A stretch of DNA of 64,000 nt from Gemmatimonadota bacterium. GTDB lineage: Bacteria > Gemmatimonadota > Gemmatimonadetes > Gemmatimonadales > Gemmatimonadaceae. How positions within the stretch are numbered: the first letter of the stretch is position 1; every line of letters starts with the position of its first letter. This document shows, in pieces, positions 49,433-60,345 of the stretch. The notes under the pieces were generated by a model, which did no database searches, was not told where the DNA came from, and saw nothing but the letters and a program-made list of their open reading frames with translations. The stretch lies in contig JARIFA010000001.1 of NCBI GenBank assembly GCA_031127075.1, positions 1-64,000 of the forward strand. The letters run 5' to 3'. The position numbers and the translations under genes are program-made.

Positions 49433-50632
49433 TCACCCGTGCCGACGTTCGCGCGCGGGCATCCCCGCGGCGGCGAGGATCCGCTTCGCCACCGACGTCT
49501 TGTGGACCTCGTCGGGCCCATCGTAGATGCGGGCGCCGCGCTCGTGCCGATACCAATACGCCAGCGGCGTATCGTCCGTCATCCCGAGGGCACCGTGCAC
49601 CTGGATGGCGCGGTCGAGGACACGCTGCAGCACGCCGGCCACGTGGAACTTGATGAGCGAGATCCCGTCACGCGCCGCGGTGGCGCCGTCGCGCTCGATC
49701 CGATGCGCGACGTCGAGCACGAGGAGGCGCGCGGCATCGACCTCCGCGCGCGACTCCGCGATCCAGTGCTGGACGACCTGCTGGCGTCCGAGCGGCTCCC
49801 CGGGTGCGAGCTCCCGTGTGGCCGCGCGCCTGACCATCAGGCCGAACGCGCGCTCGCAGATACCGATCCATCGCATACAGTGATGGATGCGGCCGGGGCC
49901 GAGTCGCTCCTGCGCGAGGGCAAACCCCTCACCCTCCGCGCCCAGTCGGTTCGTGACCGGGACACGGACCGCGTCGAAGCGCAGCTCGGCATGACTCAGA
50001 TAGTCCGACCCGCTCTCTCCCATCACGGAGATGTTGCGGACGAGCGTCACGCCCGGGGCGTCCATCGGCACGATGATCTGGCTCGCACGCCGATGCGGCG
50101 AGGCATCGGGGTCCGTGACCGCCATCACGATGGTGAAGGCGGCGCCATCGGCCGACGAGGTGAACCACTTGTGCCCCGTGATCACATAGGCGTCGCCATC
50201 TCGCACGGCCCGTGTGTCCATCCAGACGGGATTGGAGCCGGCGAACTCCGGTTCCGTCATCGCGAAACAGCTGCGGACCTCCCCGCGAACCAGCGGGGCG
50301 AGCCAGGTGGCGCGTTGCTCGGACGTGCCGTGCGCCAGCAGCAGCTCCTGATTCCCGACGTCGGGCGCTTGGCAATTGAAGAGGTAGTGCCCGATCGGCG
50401 ACTCGCCGAGCACCGCGCTCACCTCGGCGAAGGCGGGGAGCGTGAGACCGAGGCCGCCCTGCTCGGGCGGGAGATGCGGGGCCCAGAGCCCCTGCCGCCG
50501 CACCTCGGCGCGGAGCGCCTCGAGCGCGGGGACGAGTTCGCGGAACGGGCGCCGCTGGAGCTCCGGTTCGAGTGGGATCGCGTGCTGCGTGATGAACGCG
50601 CGGATGGCGTCGAGCGGGGCGGCGGCCGTCAT
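49433..50632 (-). CDS. Acyl-CoA dehydrogenase family protein
   Basis: CFAMTEPEFAGSNP, KWFTSSADGA, QVHGALGMTDDTPLAYWYRHERGARIYDGPDEVHK. Confidence 0.95.
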   Translation of the reverse strand: MTAAAPLDAIRAFITQHAIPLEPELQRRPFRELVPALEALRAEVRRQGLWAPHLPPEQGGLGLTLPAFAEVSAVLGESPIGHYLFNCQAPDVGNQELLLAHGTSEQRATWLAPLVRGEVRSCFAMTEPEFAGSNPVWMDTRAVRDGDAYVITGHKWFTSSADGAAFTIVMAVTDPDASPHRRASQIIVPMDAPGVTLVRNISVMGESGSDYLSHAELRFDAVRVPVTNRLGAEGEGFALAQERLGPGRIHHCMRWIGICERAFGLMVRRAATRELAPGEPLGRQQVVQHWIAESRAEVDAARLLVLDVAHRIERDGATAARDGISLIKFHVAGVLQRVLDRAIQVHGALGMTDDTPLAYWYRHERGARIYDGPDEVHKTSVAKRILAAAGMPARERRHG

Positions 50633-50667
50633 CCCGAGAACGTAACCCGCCGGGCGTCGGGAATGCG

Positions 50668-50706
50668 ACCGGGGCCGCCCGCGCGCTGCGCGGACGGCCC
50701 CGGTCG
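50668..50706. terminator. Hairpin between doxX-like and acyl-CoA dehydrogenase genes
   Basis: gaccggggccgcccgcgcgctgcgcggacggccccggtc near-perfect inverted repeat. Confidence 0.6.
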
Positions 50707-50720
50707 TCACACCACGCGAC

Positions 50721-51080
50721 TCAAGCCTTCGCCTGCGCCGAGAAGAAGAAGGCCGCGCCAGCGAGCGCGAGGTCCTTCAGGAGCGACGGCATCGCCATCT
50801 GGTTCCCACCGATTACCATCGGCAGCTGGATGGTGAGCGCGAAGATGAGGAGCAGGACGCCGAGCAGTGCGGCAGCGAGCTTCTCCTGCTTACCGGTGAA
50901 GAGGCTCGCAGCGGCCGCGACCATCGCGACGCCAGTGAAGTACACCCAGAAAATCGCCGGGCCAGGCGCCCACGCCGGCACCGCGCCGGTCATGTTGCCA
51001 CCCATCGCGAGATGAAGGAGGCCGAAGATCGCGAAGACCGCCGCGAAGAGCGGACGGCCGAGCTTGCCGAGCGCGTTCAC
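50721..51080 (-). CDS. DoxX-like small membrane protein
   Basis: ~119 aa, four TM segments, ATGA overlap with yceI-like gene. Confidence 0.7.
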   Translation of the reverse strand: MNALGKLGRPLFAAVFAIFGLLHLAMGGNMTGAVPAWAPGPAIFWVYFTGVAMVAAAASLFTGKQEKLAAALLGVLLLIFALTIQLPMVIGGNQMAMPSLLKDLALAGAAFFFSAQAKA

Positions 51081-51595
51081 GAGGCCACCGCCTGCGCGTC
51101 GATGGAGAGCTTCACCTCGTCCGAGACGAGGAAGCCGCCGGCCTCGAGCGCCATGTTCCAGGTGAGGCCGAAGTCACCGCGGGAGATCTTCCCGGCGGCC
51201 GAGAGCGAGGTGCGCTGGTTGCCCCAGGGATCCTTGATCGGCGAAGCCATCTCCCCCGTGAGGGTGACGGACTTCGTCACGCCCTTGATCGTGAGGTCGC
51301 CGACAATGGTCAGCGCATCCGCCGAGCCGCTGATCTTCGTCGCCGTGAAGGTGAGCTTCGGGAAGTTCGCCGCGTCGAAGAAATCGGGCGAGGTGAGGTG
51401 CCCGTCGCGCTGCTCGTTGTTGGTCGAGATGCTCGCCGCGTCGATCTCCATCGTGAGGGCGGTGGGCATCCCGGCGTCGTTCGTCTCACCGGTGGCGGTG
51501 AAGCTCTTGAACTGGCCGCGGACGGTGGAGATCGCCATGTGCTTCACGGCGAACTCGACCTGGGCGTGGGTGGGATCGATGGTCCAGGTGGGCAT
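51077..51595 (-). CDS. YceI family protein
   Basis: WTIDPTHAQVEFAVKHMAISTVRGQFKSFTA and LTFTATKI...DLTIKGVTKSVTL motifs. Confidence 0.95.
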   Translation of the reverse strand: MPTWTIDPTHAQVEFAVKHMAISTVRGQFKSFTATGETNDAGMPTALTMEIDAASISTNNEQRDGHLTSPDFFDAANFPKLTFTATKISGSADALTIVGDLTIKGVTKSVTLTGEMASPIKDPWGNQRTSLSAAGKISRGDFGLTWNMALEAGGFLVSDEVKLSIDAQAVAS

Positions 51596-51601
51596 TACAG
51601 A

Positions 51602-51635
51602 TGAGGCTGAAGGTTTGAGGCTGAACGCTGGAAGT
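51602..51635. repeat. Degenerate heptad repeat (GGYTKRA)
   Basis: TGAGGCTGAAGGTTTGAGGCTGAACGCTGGAAG directly upstream of yceI-like gene. Confidence 0.7.
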
Positions 51636-51647
51636 GAGTATCGCGTT

Positions 51648-51663
51648 ATCTCACTACTGAAAT
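51648..51663 (-). promoter_or_regulatory. Candidate MarR operator upstream of yceI
   Basis: Minus strand ATTTCAGTAGTGAGAT; half-sites ATCTCA/ATTTCA; shares AGTGAGAT with the marR upstream site. Confidence 0.5.
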
Positions 51664-51697
51664 AAATAGCACTCGCCGATGGTTCGCAAGGCCGACG

Positions 51698-52177
51698 TCA
51701 AAGCGCTTCGATCGGCAGGGCCTCGGCTTCGGTGCCGAGGGTCTTGAGCAGGGTGATCGCGGCCCGCTGGTCGGCGAGGCCCAGGCCGCTCATCGCGCGG
51801 CGGATCGATTCCGCGTGCGCTGGGAAGATATGGCCGATCAGCGCCGTCCCCTCGGCGGTCAGGACCGCATAGCGGGCTCGGCGGTCGGACGGGCAGAGCT
51901 GCCGCTCGACGAGCCCGCGCTTCTCCAGGCGGTCGACGAGGAACGTCGTACCGCCACTGGAGACGAGGATGCGCCGCTGCAGGTCGCCGAGGAGGAGGGG
52001 ACCCTTGTGATAGAGCGCCTCGAGGATCGCGAACTCGCCTTCGGTGAGCCCCTGTGACTCGATGTCGGCGAGGGCGTGGGCCTGCACGGCCGCGAGGGCA
52101 CGATTGAGCACCACGAAGAGCTTGAGCGCGGTCGCGGTGGGCGGATCGGCGGGGGGGCGGACAGGAGGGGATTCCAT
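51698..52177 (-). CDS. MarR family transcriptional regulator
   Basis: LTEGEFAILEALYHKGPLLLGDLQRRILVSSGGTTFLVDRLEKRGLVERQLCPSDRRARYAVLTAEG. Confidence 0.95.
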   Translation of the reverse strand: MESPPVRPPADPPTATALKLFVVLNRALAAVQAHALADIESQGLTEGEFAILEALYHKGPLLLGDLQRRILVSSGGTTFLVDRLEKRGLVERQLCPSDRRARYAVLTAEGTALIGHIFPAHAESIRRAMSGLGLADQRAAITLLKTLGTEAEALPIEAL

Positions 52178-52191
52178 CTCACTGATAAGAT
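52176..52191 (-). promoter_or_regulatory. Candidate MarR autoregulatory operator overlapping the marR start
   Basis: Minus strand ATCTTATCAGTGAGAT; imperfect palindrome, 12/16 identical to the yceI upstream site. Confidence 0.5.
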
Positions 52192-52257
52192 ATGCGGCAC
52201 TACGGGAGACGCCAGCGCACCGACCAGAAGATAGGTTTCCCGGACCGACTCTCTTCG

Positions 52258-52797
52258 ATGACCGACGCCGCCGCCCTCCTCGCCACGCTGCAGCAGCGAT
52301 TCCAGGCCCACCCGAACCGGCACGCCGGTGTCTCGTGGGATACGATCCGCGCCCGACTCGCCGCGCACCCCGCCGCGCTCGATACGCTGGATGCGATGGA
52401 GGCCACCGGCGGCGAACCTGACGTCACGCATGTCGAGCTGAAGACCGGCATGGTCACCTTCACCGACTGCTCGCCCGAAAGCCCGGTCGGTCGGCGCAGC
52501 CTCTGTTACGACCGCGCGGCGCTCGATGCCCGAAAGGAAGCCAAGCCCGCTGGGAGCACCGTGGAGACGGCCGCGGCGATGGGCGCCGAGCTGCTGACCG
52601 AGGCCCAGTACCGGGCGCTGCAGACGCTCGGCGCCTTCGACCTGAAGACCTCAAGCTGGATTGCGACACCTGCGGACATCCGTGCCCTCGGCGGCGCGCT
52701 CTTCTGCGACCGCCGGTACAACCAGGTGTTCACGTACCACAACGGCGCGCAGAGCTACTACGCGGCGCGGGGGTTCCGCGTGCAGATTCGGGTGTGA
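52258..52797 (+). CDS. DUF4256 domain-containing protein
   Basis: Characteristic CSPESPVGRRSLCYDRAALDARKEAKP and LGGALFCDRRYNQVFTYHNGAQSYYAARGFR. Confidence 0.88.
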   Translation: MTDAAALLATLQQRFQAHPNRHAGVSWDTIRARLAAHPAALDTLDAMEATGGEPDVTHVELKTGMVTFTDCSPESPVGRRSLCYDRAALDARKEAKPAGSTVETAAAMGAELLTEAQYRALQTLGAFDLKTSSWIATPADIRALGGALFCDRRYNQVFTYHNGAQSYYAARGFRVQIRV

Positions 52798-52799
52798 CG

Positions 52800-53786
52800 A
52801 TGTCCGGCTTCGATTACCTCCGCCCCGCCTCCCTCCCCGACGCCCTCGCCGCGCTCGATGCCTCCGGCGCGCGCGCCATCGGGGGCGGCACGGACCTCGT
52901 GCCGCGCATCGAGGAGGGGCTCGACACCCCGAACACGGTCGTCGATGTGCGCCACCTCCCCGGGGCGCGCGACCTCGCGGTCACGCCGGATGGCGGGCTC
53001 GCGCTCGGCGCGGCGGTGCGGATTGCCGACCTCGCGCGCGACCCCGTGGTGCGCGAGCGATACCCGCTGCTCGCCGACGCAGCCGGCGCGGTCGGGAGCC
53101 CGGCGCTCCGCACGATGGGGACGATCGCCGGCAACCTCGCGCAGCGGCCGCGCTGCTGGTACTACCGGCGCGGAGTCTCCTGTCTCAAGACGGGCGGCAG
53201 CGGATGCCCCGCCGCCGCGGGGGAGCATCAGTACCACGGTATCATCGCCGACGGGCCCTGTCGCACCGCGCATCCGTCGGACCCGGCGACGGCGCTCCTC
53301 GCGCTCGACGCCTCGCTCAAGATCGTTTCGGCGTCCGGCGGCGACGCCGGTGCGGCGTTGGCCACTCGCACGGTGCGACTCGCCGACGCCTATGCCGATG
53401 CGGCCATCGCCGCGACGCACGAACTCGCGCTGGGTCCCGACGAGCTCATCACGCAGATCACGATCCCCGCCGACGCGACGGACGGCGTCCAGCACTGGGA
53501 GAAGGTGACGCAGCGCGGCGCCTTCGACTTCGCACTCGTCTCCTGCGCCGCGGTGCGCCGGGCCGACGGGAGCGTGCGGCTCGTCCTCGGCGGCGTCGGC
53601 GCCGCGCCGTGGCGGGTGCCGCATTCCATCGAAGAGGATGTCGCGTCCGGCGGCCTCGACGACGAGAGCATCGACGCCCTCGCGGCGCGGGCGCTGTACG
53701 ATGCAACGCCCCTCCCGGGCACGACGTACAAGGTCCGGATTGCGGAGGCGGTGCTCCGCCGCGCGATGCGCGCCATCGCTCCCTGA
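52800..53786 (+). CDS. FAD-binding subunit of xanthine dehydrogenase family, PaoB/YagS-like with four extra Cys
   Basis: DYLRPASLPDALAAL, IGGGTDLVPRI, GNLAQRPRCWYYRRGVSCLKTGGSGCPAAAGEHQYHGIIADGPCRTAHPSD (4Fe-4S insertion pattern). Confidence 0.9.
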   Translation: MSGFDYLRPASLPDALAALDASGARAIGGGTDLVPRIEEGLDTPNTVVDVRHLPGARDLAVTPDGGLALGAAVRIADLARDPVVRERYPLLADAAGAVGSPALRTMGTIAGNLAQRPRCWYYRRGVSCLKTGGSGCPAAAGEHQYHGIIADGPCRTAHPSDPATALLALDASLKIVSASGGDAGAALATRTVRLADAYADAAIAATHELALGPDELITQITIPADATDGVQHWEKVTQRGAFDFALVSCAAVRRADGSVRLVLGGVGAAPWRVPHSIEEDVASGGLDDESIDALAARALYDATPLPGTTYKVRIAEAVLRRAMRAIAP

Positions 53787-53872
53787 TCTGCCGTCCGTGC
53801 AGCGTGACGCCTGAGCGCCACCGCGCACACGCCACACACCTCACCGCAGCTCCCGCCCCGAGGACCGCTCCG

Positions 53873-54892
53873 ATGCCCTTCATCGCCCGTCTCCGTCGCG
53901 TCGCTCTCCCACTCCTCGCGCTCCCGGTCGTCGCCGGCGCACAGCTCACCGCCGTGCCGGCGAGCGAATGGGAGGTGCCGTGGGGCGCCGAGGGACGTCC
54001 GCGCGATCCGTATGTCGCCCCCGATGGCTCCGTCTTCTTCGTCGGGCAGAACGGGAATTACATCGCGAAGCTCGACCCGCGCTCCGGGCAGTTCACCAAG
54101 TACGAGATCGACCCGGGCACGAACCCGCACAACCTGATCATCGACGGTCAGGGGATGGTCTGGTATGCGGGGAACCGGAACGGGATGATCGGCAGGCTGA
54201 ATCCGGCGACGCGCGAGATTACGCGCTATCCGATGCCCGACGCGCGCGTACGCGACCCGCACACCCTGATCTTCGATGCGCGTGGTGACATCTGGTTCAC
54301 CGCACAGAACTCCGGGGCGGTCGGTCACCTGGAGACGCGGACGGGACGGATCCGGTTGGCGTTCACGGCCGCGGGCTCGCGGCCATACGGCATCGTGCTC
54401 AACTCGAAGGGGACGCCCTGGCTCAACCTGTTCGGGACCGACCAGATCGCGACGATCGACCCGGCGACGATGGTGGTCCGGACCTTCCGACTCCCCAACG
54501 AGCGGGCGCGCGGCCGCCGCATCGCGGTGACCAGCGACGACATCATCTGGTACGGGGATTACACGCGGGGCATTCTTGGGCGGCTCGACCCGGCGACGGG
54601 GCGGATCGACGAGATCCCCCTCCCCGCCGGCCCCGGGTCACTCCCATATGGGATGGCGACGGACGACAAGGACCGCATCTGGGTGGCGCAGAACGTCCCG
54701 AACCAGGGGACGACCCTGGTGGGGTACGATCCCCGGACCAAGCGGTTCTTCGGGGAGGCCAAGATCGGGCGGGCGGCCAATAACACCATACGCCACATGT
54801 ACTTCGACCGTCGGACGGGGCTGCTCTGGTTCGGGACCGACCAGGGCGCGATCGGCCGGGCGGAGGTCTCCAGGGCCCGCGTGGCGATGTAG
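53873..54892 (+). CDS. Secreted Vgb/streptogramin-lyase-like beta-propeller protein
   Basis: Signal peptide; repeats such as GMIGRLNPATREITRYPMP, DPHTLIFDARGDIWFTAQNSGAVGHL. Confidence 0.85.
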   Translation: MPFIARLRRVALPLLALPVVAGAQLTAVPASEWEVPWGAEGRPRDPYVAPDGSVFFVGQNGNYIAKLDPRSGQFTKYEIDPGTNPHNLIIDGQGMVWYAGNRNGMIGRLNPATREITRYPMPDARVRDPHTLIFDARGDIWFTAQNSGAVGHLETRTGRIRLAFTAAGSRPYGIVLNSKGTPWLNLFGTDQIATIDPATMVVRTFRLPNERARGRRIAVTSDDIIWYGDYTRGILGRLDPATGRIDEIPLPAGPGSLPYGMATDDKDRIWVAQNVPNQGTTLVGYDPRTKRFFGEAKIGRAANNTIRHMYFDRRTGLLWFGTDQGAIGRAEVSRARVAM

Positions 54893-54935
54893 GCACCTCG
54901 CCGGCCCCGTTCGCGTTCACTTGGATGTGAGTGTG

Positions 54936-54960
54936 ATACCCGACTAGATTTATAGTCTAT
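54936..54960 (+). promoter_or_regulatory. Palindromic operator-like site upstream of sufB (Rrf2/IscR-like candidate)
   Basis: ATACCC-GACTA-GATTTA-TAGTC-TAT; perfect GACTA-N6-TAGTC inverted repeat ~44 nt before sufB ATG. Confidence 0.55.
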
Positions 54961-55000
54961 CGCTGTCACGCAAGTCCAAGCACCACAACGACGTGGGACC

Positions 55001-56434
<1,434 letters not shown>

Positions 56435-56476
56435 CCGACGCGCCCGTCCTCCCCGTCCCTCCCCACCATTCCGCAT

Positions 56477-57225
<749 letters not shown>

Positions 57226-57229
<4 letters not shown>

Positions 57230-58542
57230 GCCCTCTCGCCAACTACGCCGAGCAGTTCGCCGCGACCGCGACCGCGGGGGGCGCCGAGGGGCCCGCCTGG
57301 CTCCCCGCCCTTCGACAGCGCGCGTTCGACCGCTTCCACGCGCTCGGCTTTCCGACGACGCGGAACGAGGACTGGCACTTCACCTCGGTCACGCCGATCG
57401 CGGAACGCCGTTTCAAGACGCTCAAGCCGGCACCGACCGCGCTCACCGGCGCCGACGTCGCCCCGTTCCTGATCGACCCGTCCTGGCATCGCCTCGTCTT
57501 CGTGAACGGGCAGTTCGAGCCGGGGCTCTCGCAGTTCGCCGGCCTTCCGGCTGAGGTGCACGTCAGCACGCTCGCCGAGGCGCTCCGTGAGCGGCCGGAG
57601 TGGGTGCAGGCGCACCTCGGGAGCCTCGCGGCCTTCGATGACGCCGCCTTCACGGCCCTGAACACGGCCTTTGTGCAGGACGGCGTCGTGGTCCACGTCC
57701 CTGTCGAAGAGACGGTCGACACTCCCCTGCACATCCTGCACGTCATCGACGCACAGGCGCAGGGCGCCGCGATTCATCCCCGCCTGCTCGTGGTGGCGGA
57801 CCGCGCCAGCGCGATCACGGTCGTCGAGCAGTTCGTGGAGCTCGGGGCCAGCGAGCACCTCGTGAACGCCGTCGCGGAGATCGTGGTGGCGGATGGCGCG
57901 CGCGTGGCGCACTACAAGCTGCAGCGCGAGGGGTCGGCGGCGTACCATGTGGGGACGGTCCAGGCCACGCAGGGGCGTGATGCTGCGTTCCACTCCTTCT
58001 CGTTCGCCGAGGGCGCGGCGCTCTCGCGCACGAACATCTACACCAAGCTGCACGGGGTGAACGGCGAGGCCCGGCTCAACGGCCTCTACCTCATCGACGG
58101 CAATCAGCATGCGGACCACCAGACCTTCGTCGAGCATATCGCCGAGGCCTGCGCGAGCCGCGAGCTGTACAAGGGGATCCTCGACGGGTCGTCGCACGGC
58201 GTCTTCAACGGCAAGGTCTACGTCGACCCCGAGGCGCAGAAGACGGACGGCAAGCAGACGAACAAGGCGCTTCTCCTCTCGGAGCAGGCGCGGGTGGATA
58301 CGAAGCCGCAGCTCGAGATCTTCGCGGACGACGTGAAGTGCACGCACGGCGCGACGGTGGGCCGGCTGGATGCGATGCCGCTCTTCTACCTCAAGAGCCG
58401 CGGCATCTCCGCGGAGAATGCGAAGGCGCTGCTCACCTACGCCTTCGCGGCGGAGGTGCTGGAGACAATCGAGGTGGACACGCTCCGGTTGGAGCTGGAG
58501 CGCGCCGTCTTCGCGCGGTTCACCCACACCGCCCTGGAGTAG
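57226..58542 (+). CDS. sufD: Fe-S cluster assembly protein SufD
   Basis: [62 protein letters not shown] overlap with sufC. Confidence 0.96.
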
Positions 58543-58551
58543 ATTCCCGAG

Positions 58552-59031
58552 GTGAGCGACGCGACCCTCGACGCCCTGTACCAGGAAGTCATCCTGGACC
58601 ACAACCGCCGGCCCCGGAACTTCCATCCGATGCCGGCGGCGAGCTGTTCTGCGGACGGGAAGAACCCGAGCTGCGGCGACCAGCTGACCATCTGGGTGCG
58701 CGTCGACGGGGACCGGGTCGCCGAGCTCTCCTTCCAGGGGATCGGCTGCGCGATCTCCAAGGCCTCGGCGTCGCTCCTCACCGAGGCGGTGAAGGGGAAG
58801 ACGCGCACCGAGGCCCTCGCGCTCTACGAGACGATGCACCGCGTCTTCACCGGTCTCGAGACCGACACCGCGGTGCTGAAGGGGCTCGGGCCGCTCCGGG
58901 CGCTCTCCGGCGTCTCGAAGTTCCCGATGCGGGTGAAGTGCGCTTCGCTCGCGTGGCACGCCTTCAAAGCCGCGCTCGACGGCGCCGGCACGGTGAGCAC
59001 CGAGTCGGGTGCCCCGACGCCGGTCTCCTGA
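58552..59031 (+). CDS. sufU: SUF system scaffold/sulfurtransferase SufU
   Basis: LYQEVILDHNRRPRNF, NPSCGDQLTIWV, GIGCAISKASASLLTEAVKGK. Confidence 0.95.
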   Translation: MSDATLDALYQEVILDHNRRPRNFHPMPAASCSADGKNPSCGDQLTIWVRVDGDRVAELSFQGIGCAISKASASLLTEAVKGKTRTEALALYETMHRVFTGLETDTAVLKGLGPLRALSGVSKFPMRVKCASLAWHAFKAALDGAGTVSTESGAPTPVS

Positions 59032-59056
59032 GCCCCGCCCACCGACCGATCCGCCG

Positions 59057-60313
59057 ATGAGCACCGGTCCCCTCGCCCCGCGCGCCGACTTCCCGCTCCT
59101 TGCGGCGTCCCCCGACCTCGTCTACCTCGACTCGGCGGCGACGACGCAGAAGCCCGCGGTCGTCCTCGAGGCGATCCGTCGCTACTACACCGAGGCGAAC
59201 GCCAACCCGCACCGGGGCGCGTACGCGCTGGCGGCGGCGGCGACGGCCGCCTACGAGACCGCGCGCCATCGCGTCGCCCGCTTCCTCGGCGTCGCGGACC
59301 CCGACACCCTGCTCTTCACCCGCGGCAGCACCGAGGCGATGAACCTGATCGCCACCGCGTGGGGGCGCGCGCAGGTCGGGCCGGGCGACAACCTCGTGGT
59401 CACGCGGATGGAGCATCACGCGAACTTCGTCCCCTGGCAGCAGCTCGCGCTAGCGACGGGCGCGGAGTTCCGCATCGCCGAGCTCGGCCCCGCGGGGACG
59501 ATCGACCTCGAGCATCTCGCCTCGCTGATCGACGCGCGGACGAAGGTCGTTGCGTTCGGCCACGTGTCGAACGCGCTCGGGACGATCCATCCCGTGACGG
59601 AGATCGTCCGGATCGCGCGCGAGCGGAGCGCGGGCGGCGCGCCGCTCGGCCCCGGTCTCCCGCCCGGCGCGCTGCTCGTGTGCGATGGCGCGCAGGCGGT
59701 CCCGCACCTCCGATGCGCCGTCGACGCGCTCGGGGTCGATGCATACGCCTTCAGCGGCCACAAGATCGGCGGCCCGATGGGGATCGGCGGGCTGGTGATG
59801 CGCCGCGGGATCCTCGAGGCGATGCCGCCCTATCAATTCGGCGGCGACATGATCGAGTGGGTGGAGGATCGCACCTCCACCTGGAATGTGCTGCCGCACA
59901 AGTTCGAGGCTGGGACGCCCAACGTCGAAGGCGCGGTCGGGCTCGCGGCGGCGTGCGACTATGTGGAGCGGCTCGGACTCGACGCCATCCGGGCGCATGA
60001 AGTCGCGCTCACGGCGGAGGCGATGGCGGCGCTCGGGGCGATCGGGGGCGTCACGCTCTTCGGCACGCCGGATGCGACCACCCGCAGCGGCGTGGTGAGC
60101 TTCGCGATCGAGGGGGTGCATCCGCACGATGTGGCGACGACGCTCGACGTCGCCGGGGTCTGTGTGCGCGCGGGGCACCACTGCGCGCAGCCGTTGATGC
60201 GGGTGATGGGCGTGCCGGCGACGGTGCGCGCGAGCTTCTGGGTGTACAGCACGTCGGACGACGTGGCGCGGTTAGCACAGGCCGTGCGCGAGACACAGGC
60301 GCGGTTCGCGTAA
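59057..60313 (+). CDS. sufS: Cysteine desulfurase SufS
   Basis: YLDSAATTQKP, NPHRGAY, HHANFVPWQQLA, FSGHKIGGPMGIG (PLP Lys), RAGHHCAQPLM. Confidence 0.97.
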   Translation: MSTGPLAPRADFPLLAASPDLVYLDSAATTQKPAVVLEAIRRYYTEANANPHRGAYALAAAATAAYETARHRVARFLGVADPDTLLFTRGSTEAMNLIATAWGRAQVGPGDNLVVTRMEHHANFVPWQQLALATGAEFRIAELGPAGTIDLEHLASLIDARTKVVAFGHVSNALGTIHPVTEIVRIARERSAGGAPLGPGLPPGALLVCDGAQAVPHLRCAVDALGVDAYAFSGHKIGGPMGIGGLVMRRGILEAMPPYQFGGDMIEWVEDRTSTWNVLPHKFEAGTPNVEGAVGLAAACDYVERLGLDAIRAHEVALTAEAMAALGAIGGVTLFGTPDATTRSGVVSFAIEGVHPHDVATTLDVAGVCVRAGHHCAQPLMRVMGVPATVRASFWVYSTSDDVARLAQAVRETQARFA

Positions 60314-60316
60314 CGG

Positions 60317-60345
60317 GCCTGGCGGCCGTCCGGCCGCCCCCAGGC
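60317..60345. terminator. Convergent hairpin after sufS
   Basis: GCCTGGCGGCCG-tc-CGGCCGCCCCCAGGC inverted repeat with a small bulge. Confidence 0.5.

Noticed and set aside
53873-54892. Virginiamycin B lyase-like gene as an antibiotic resistance determinant
   Set aside because: Only the general propeller fold is evident; environmental homologs are common and resistance cannot be inferred.
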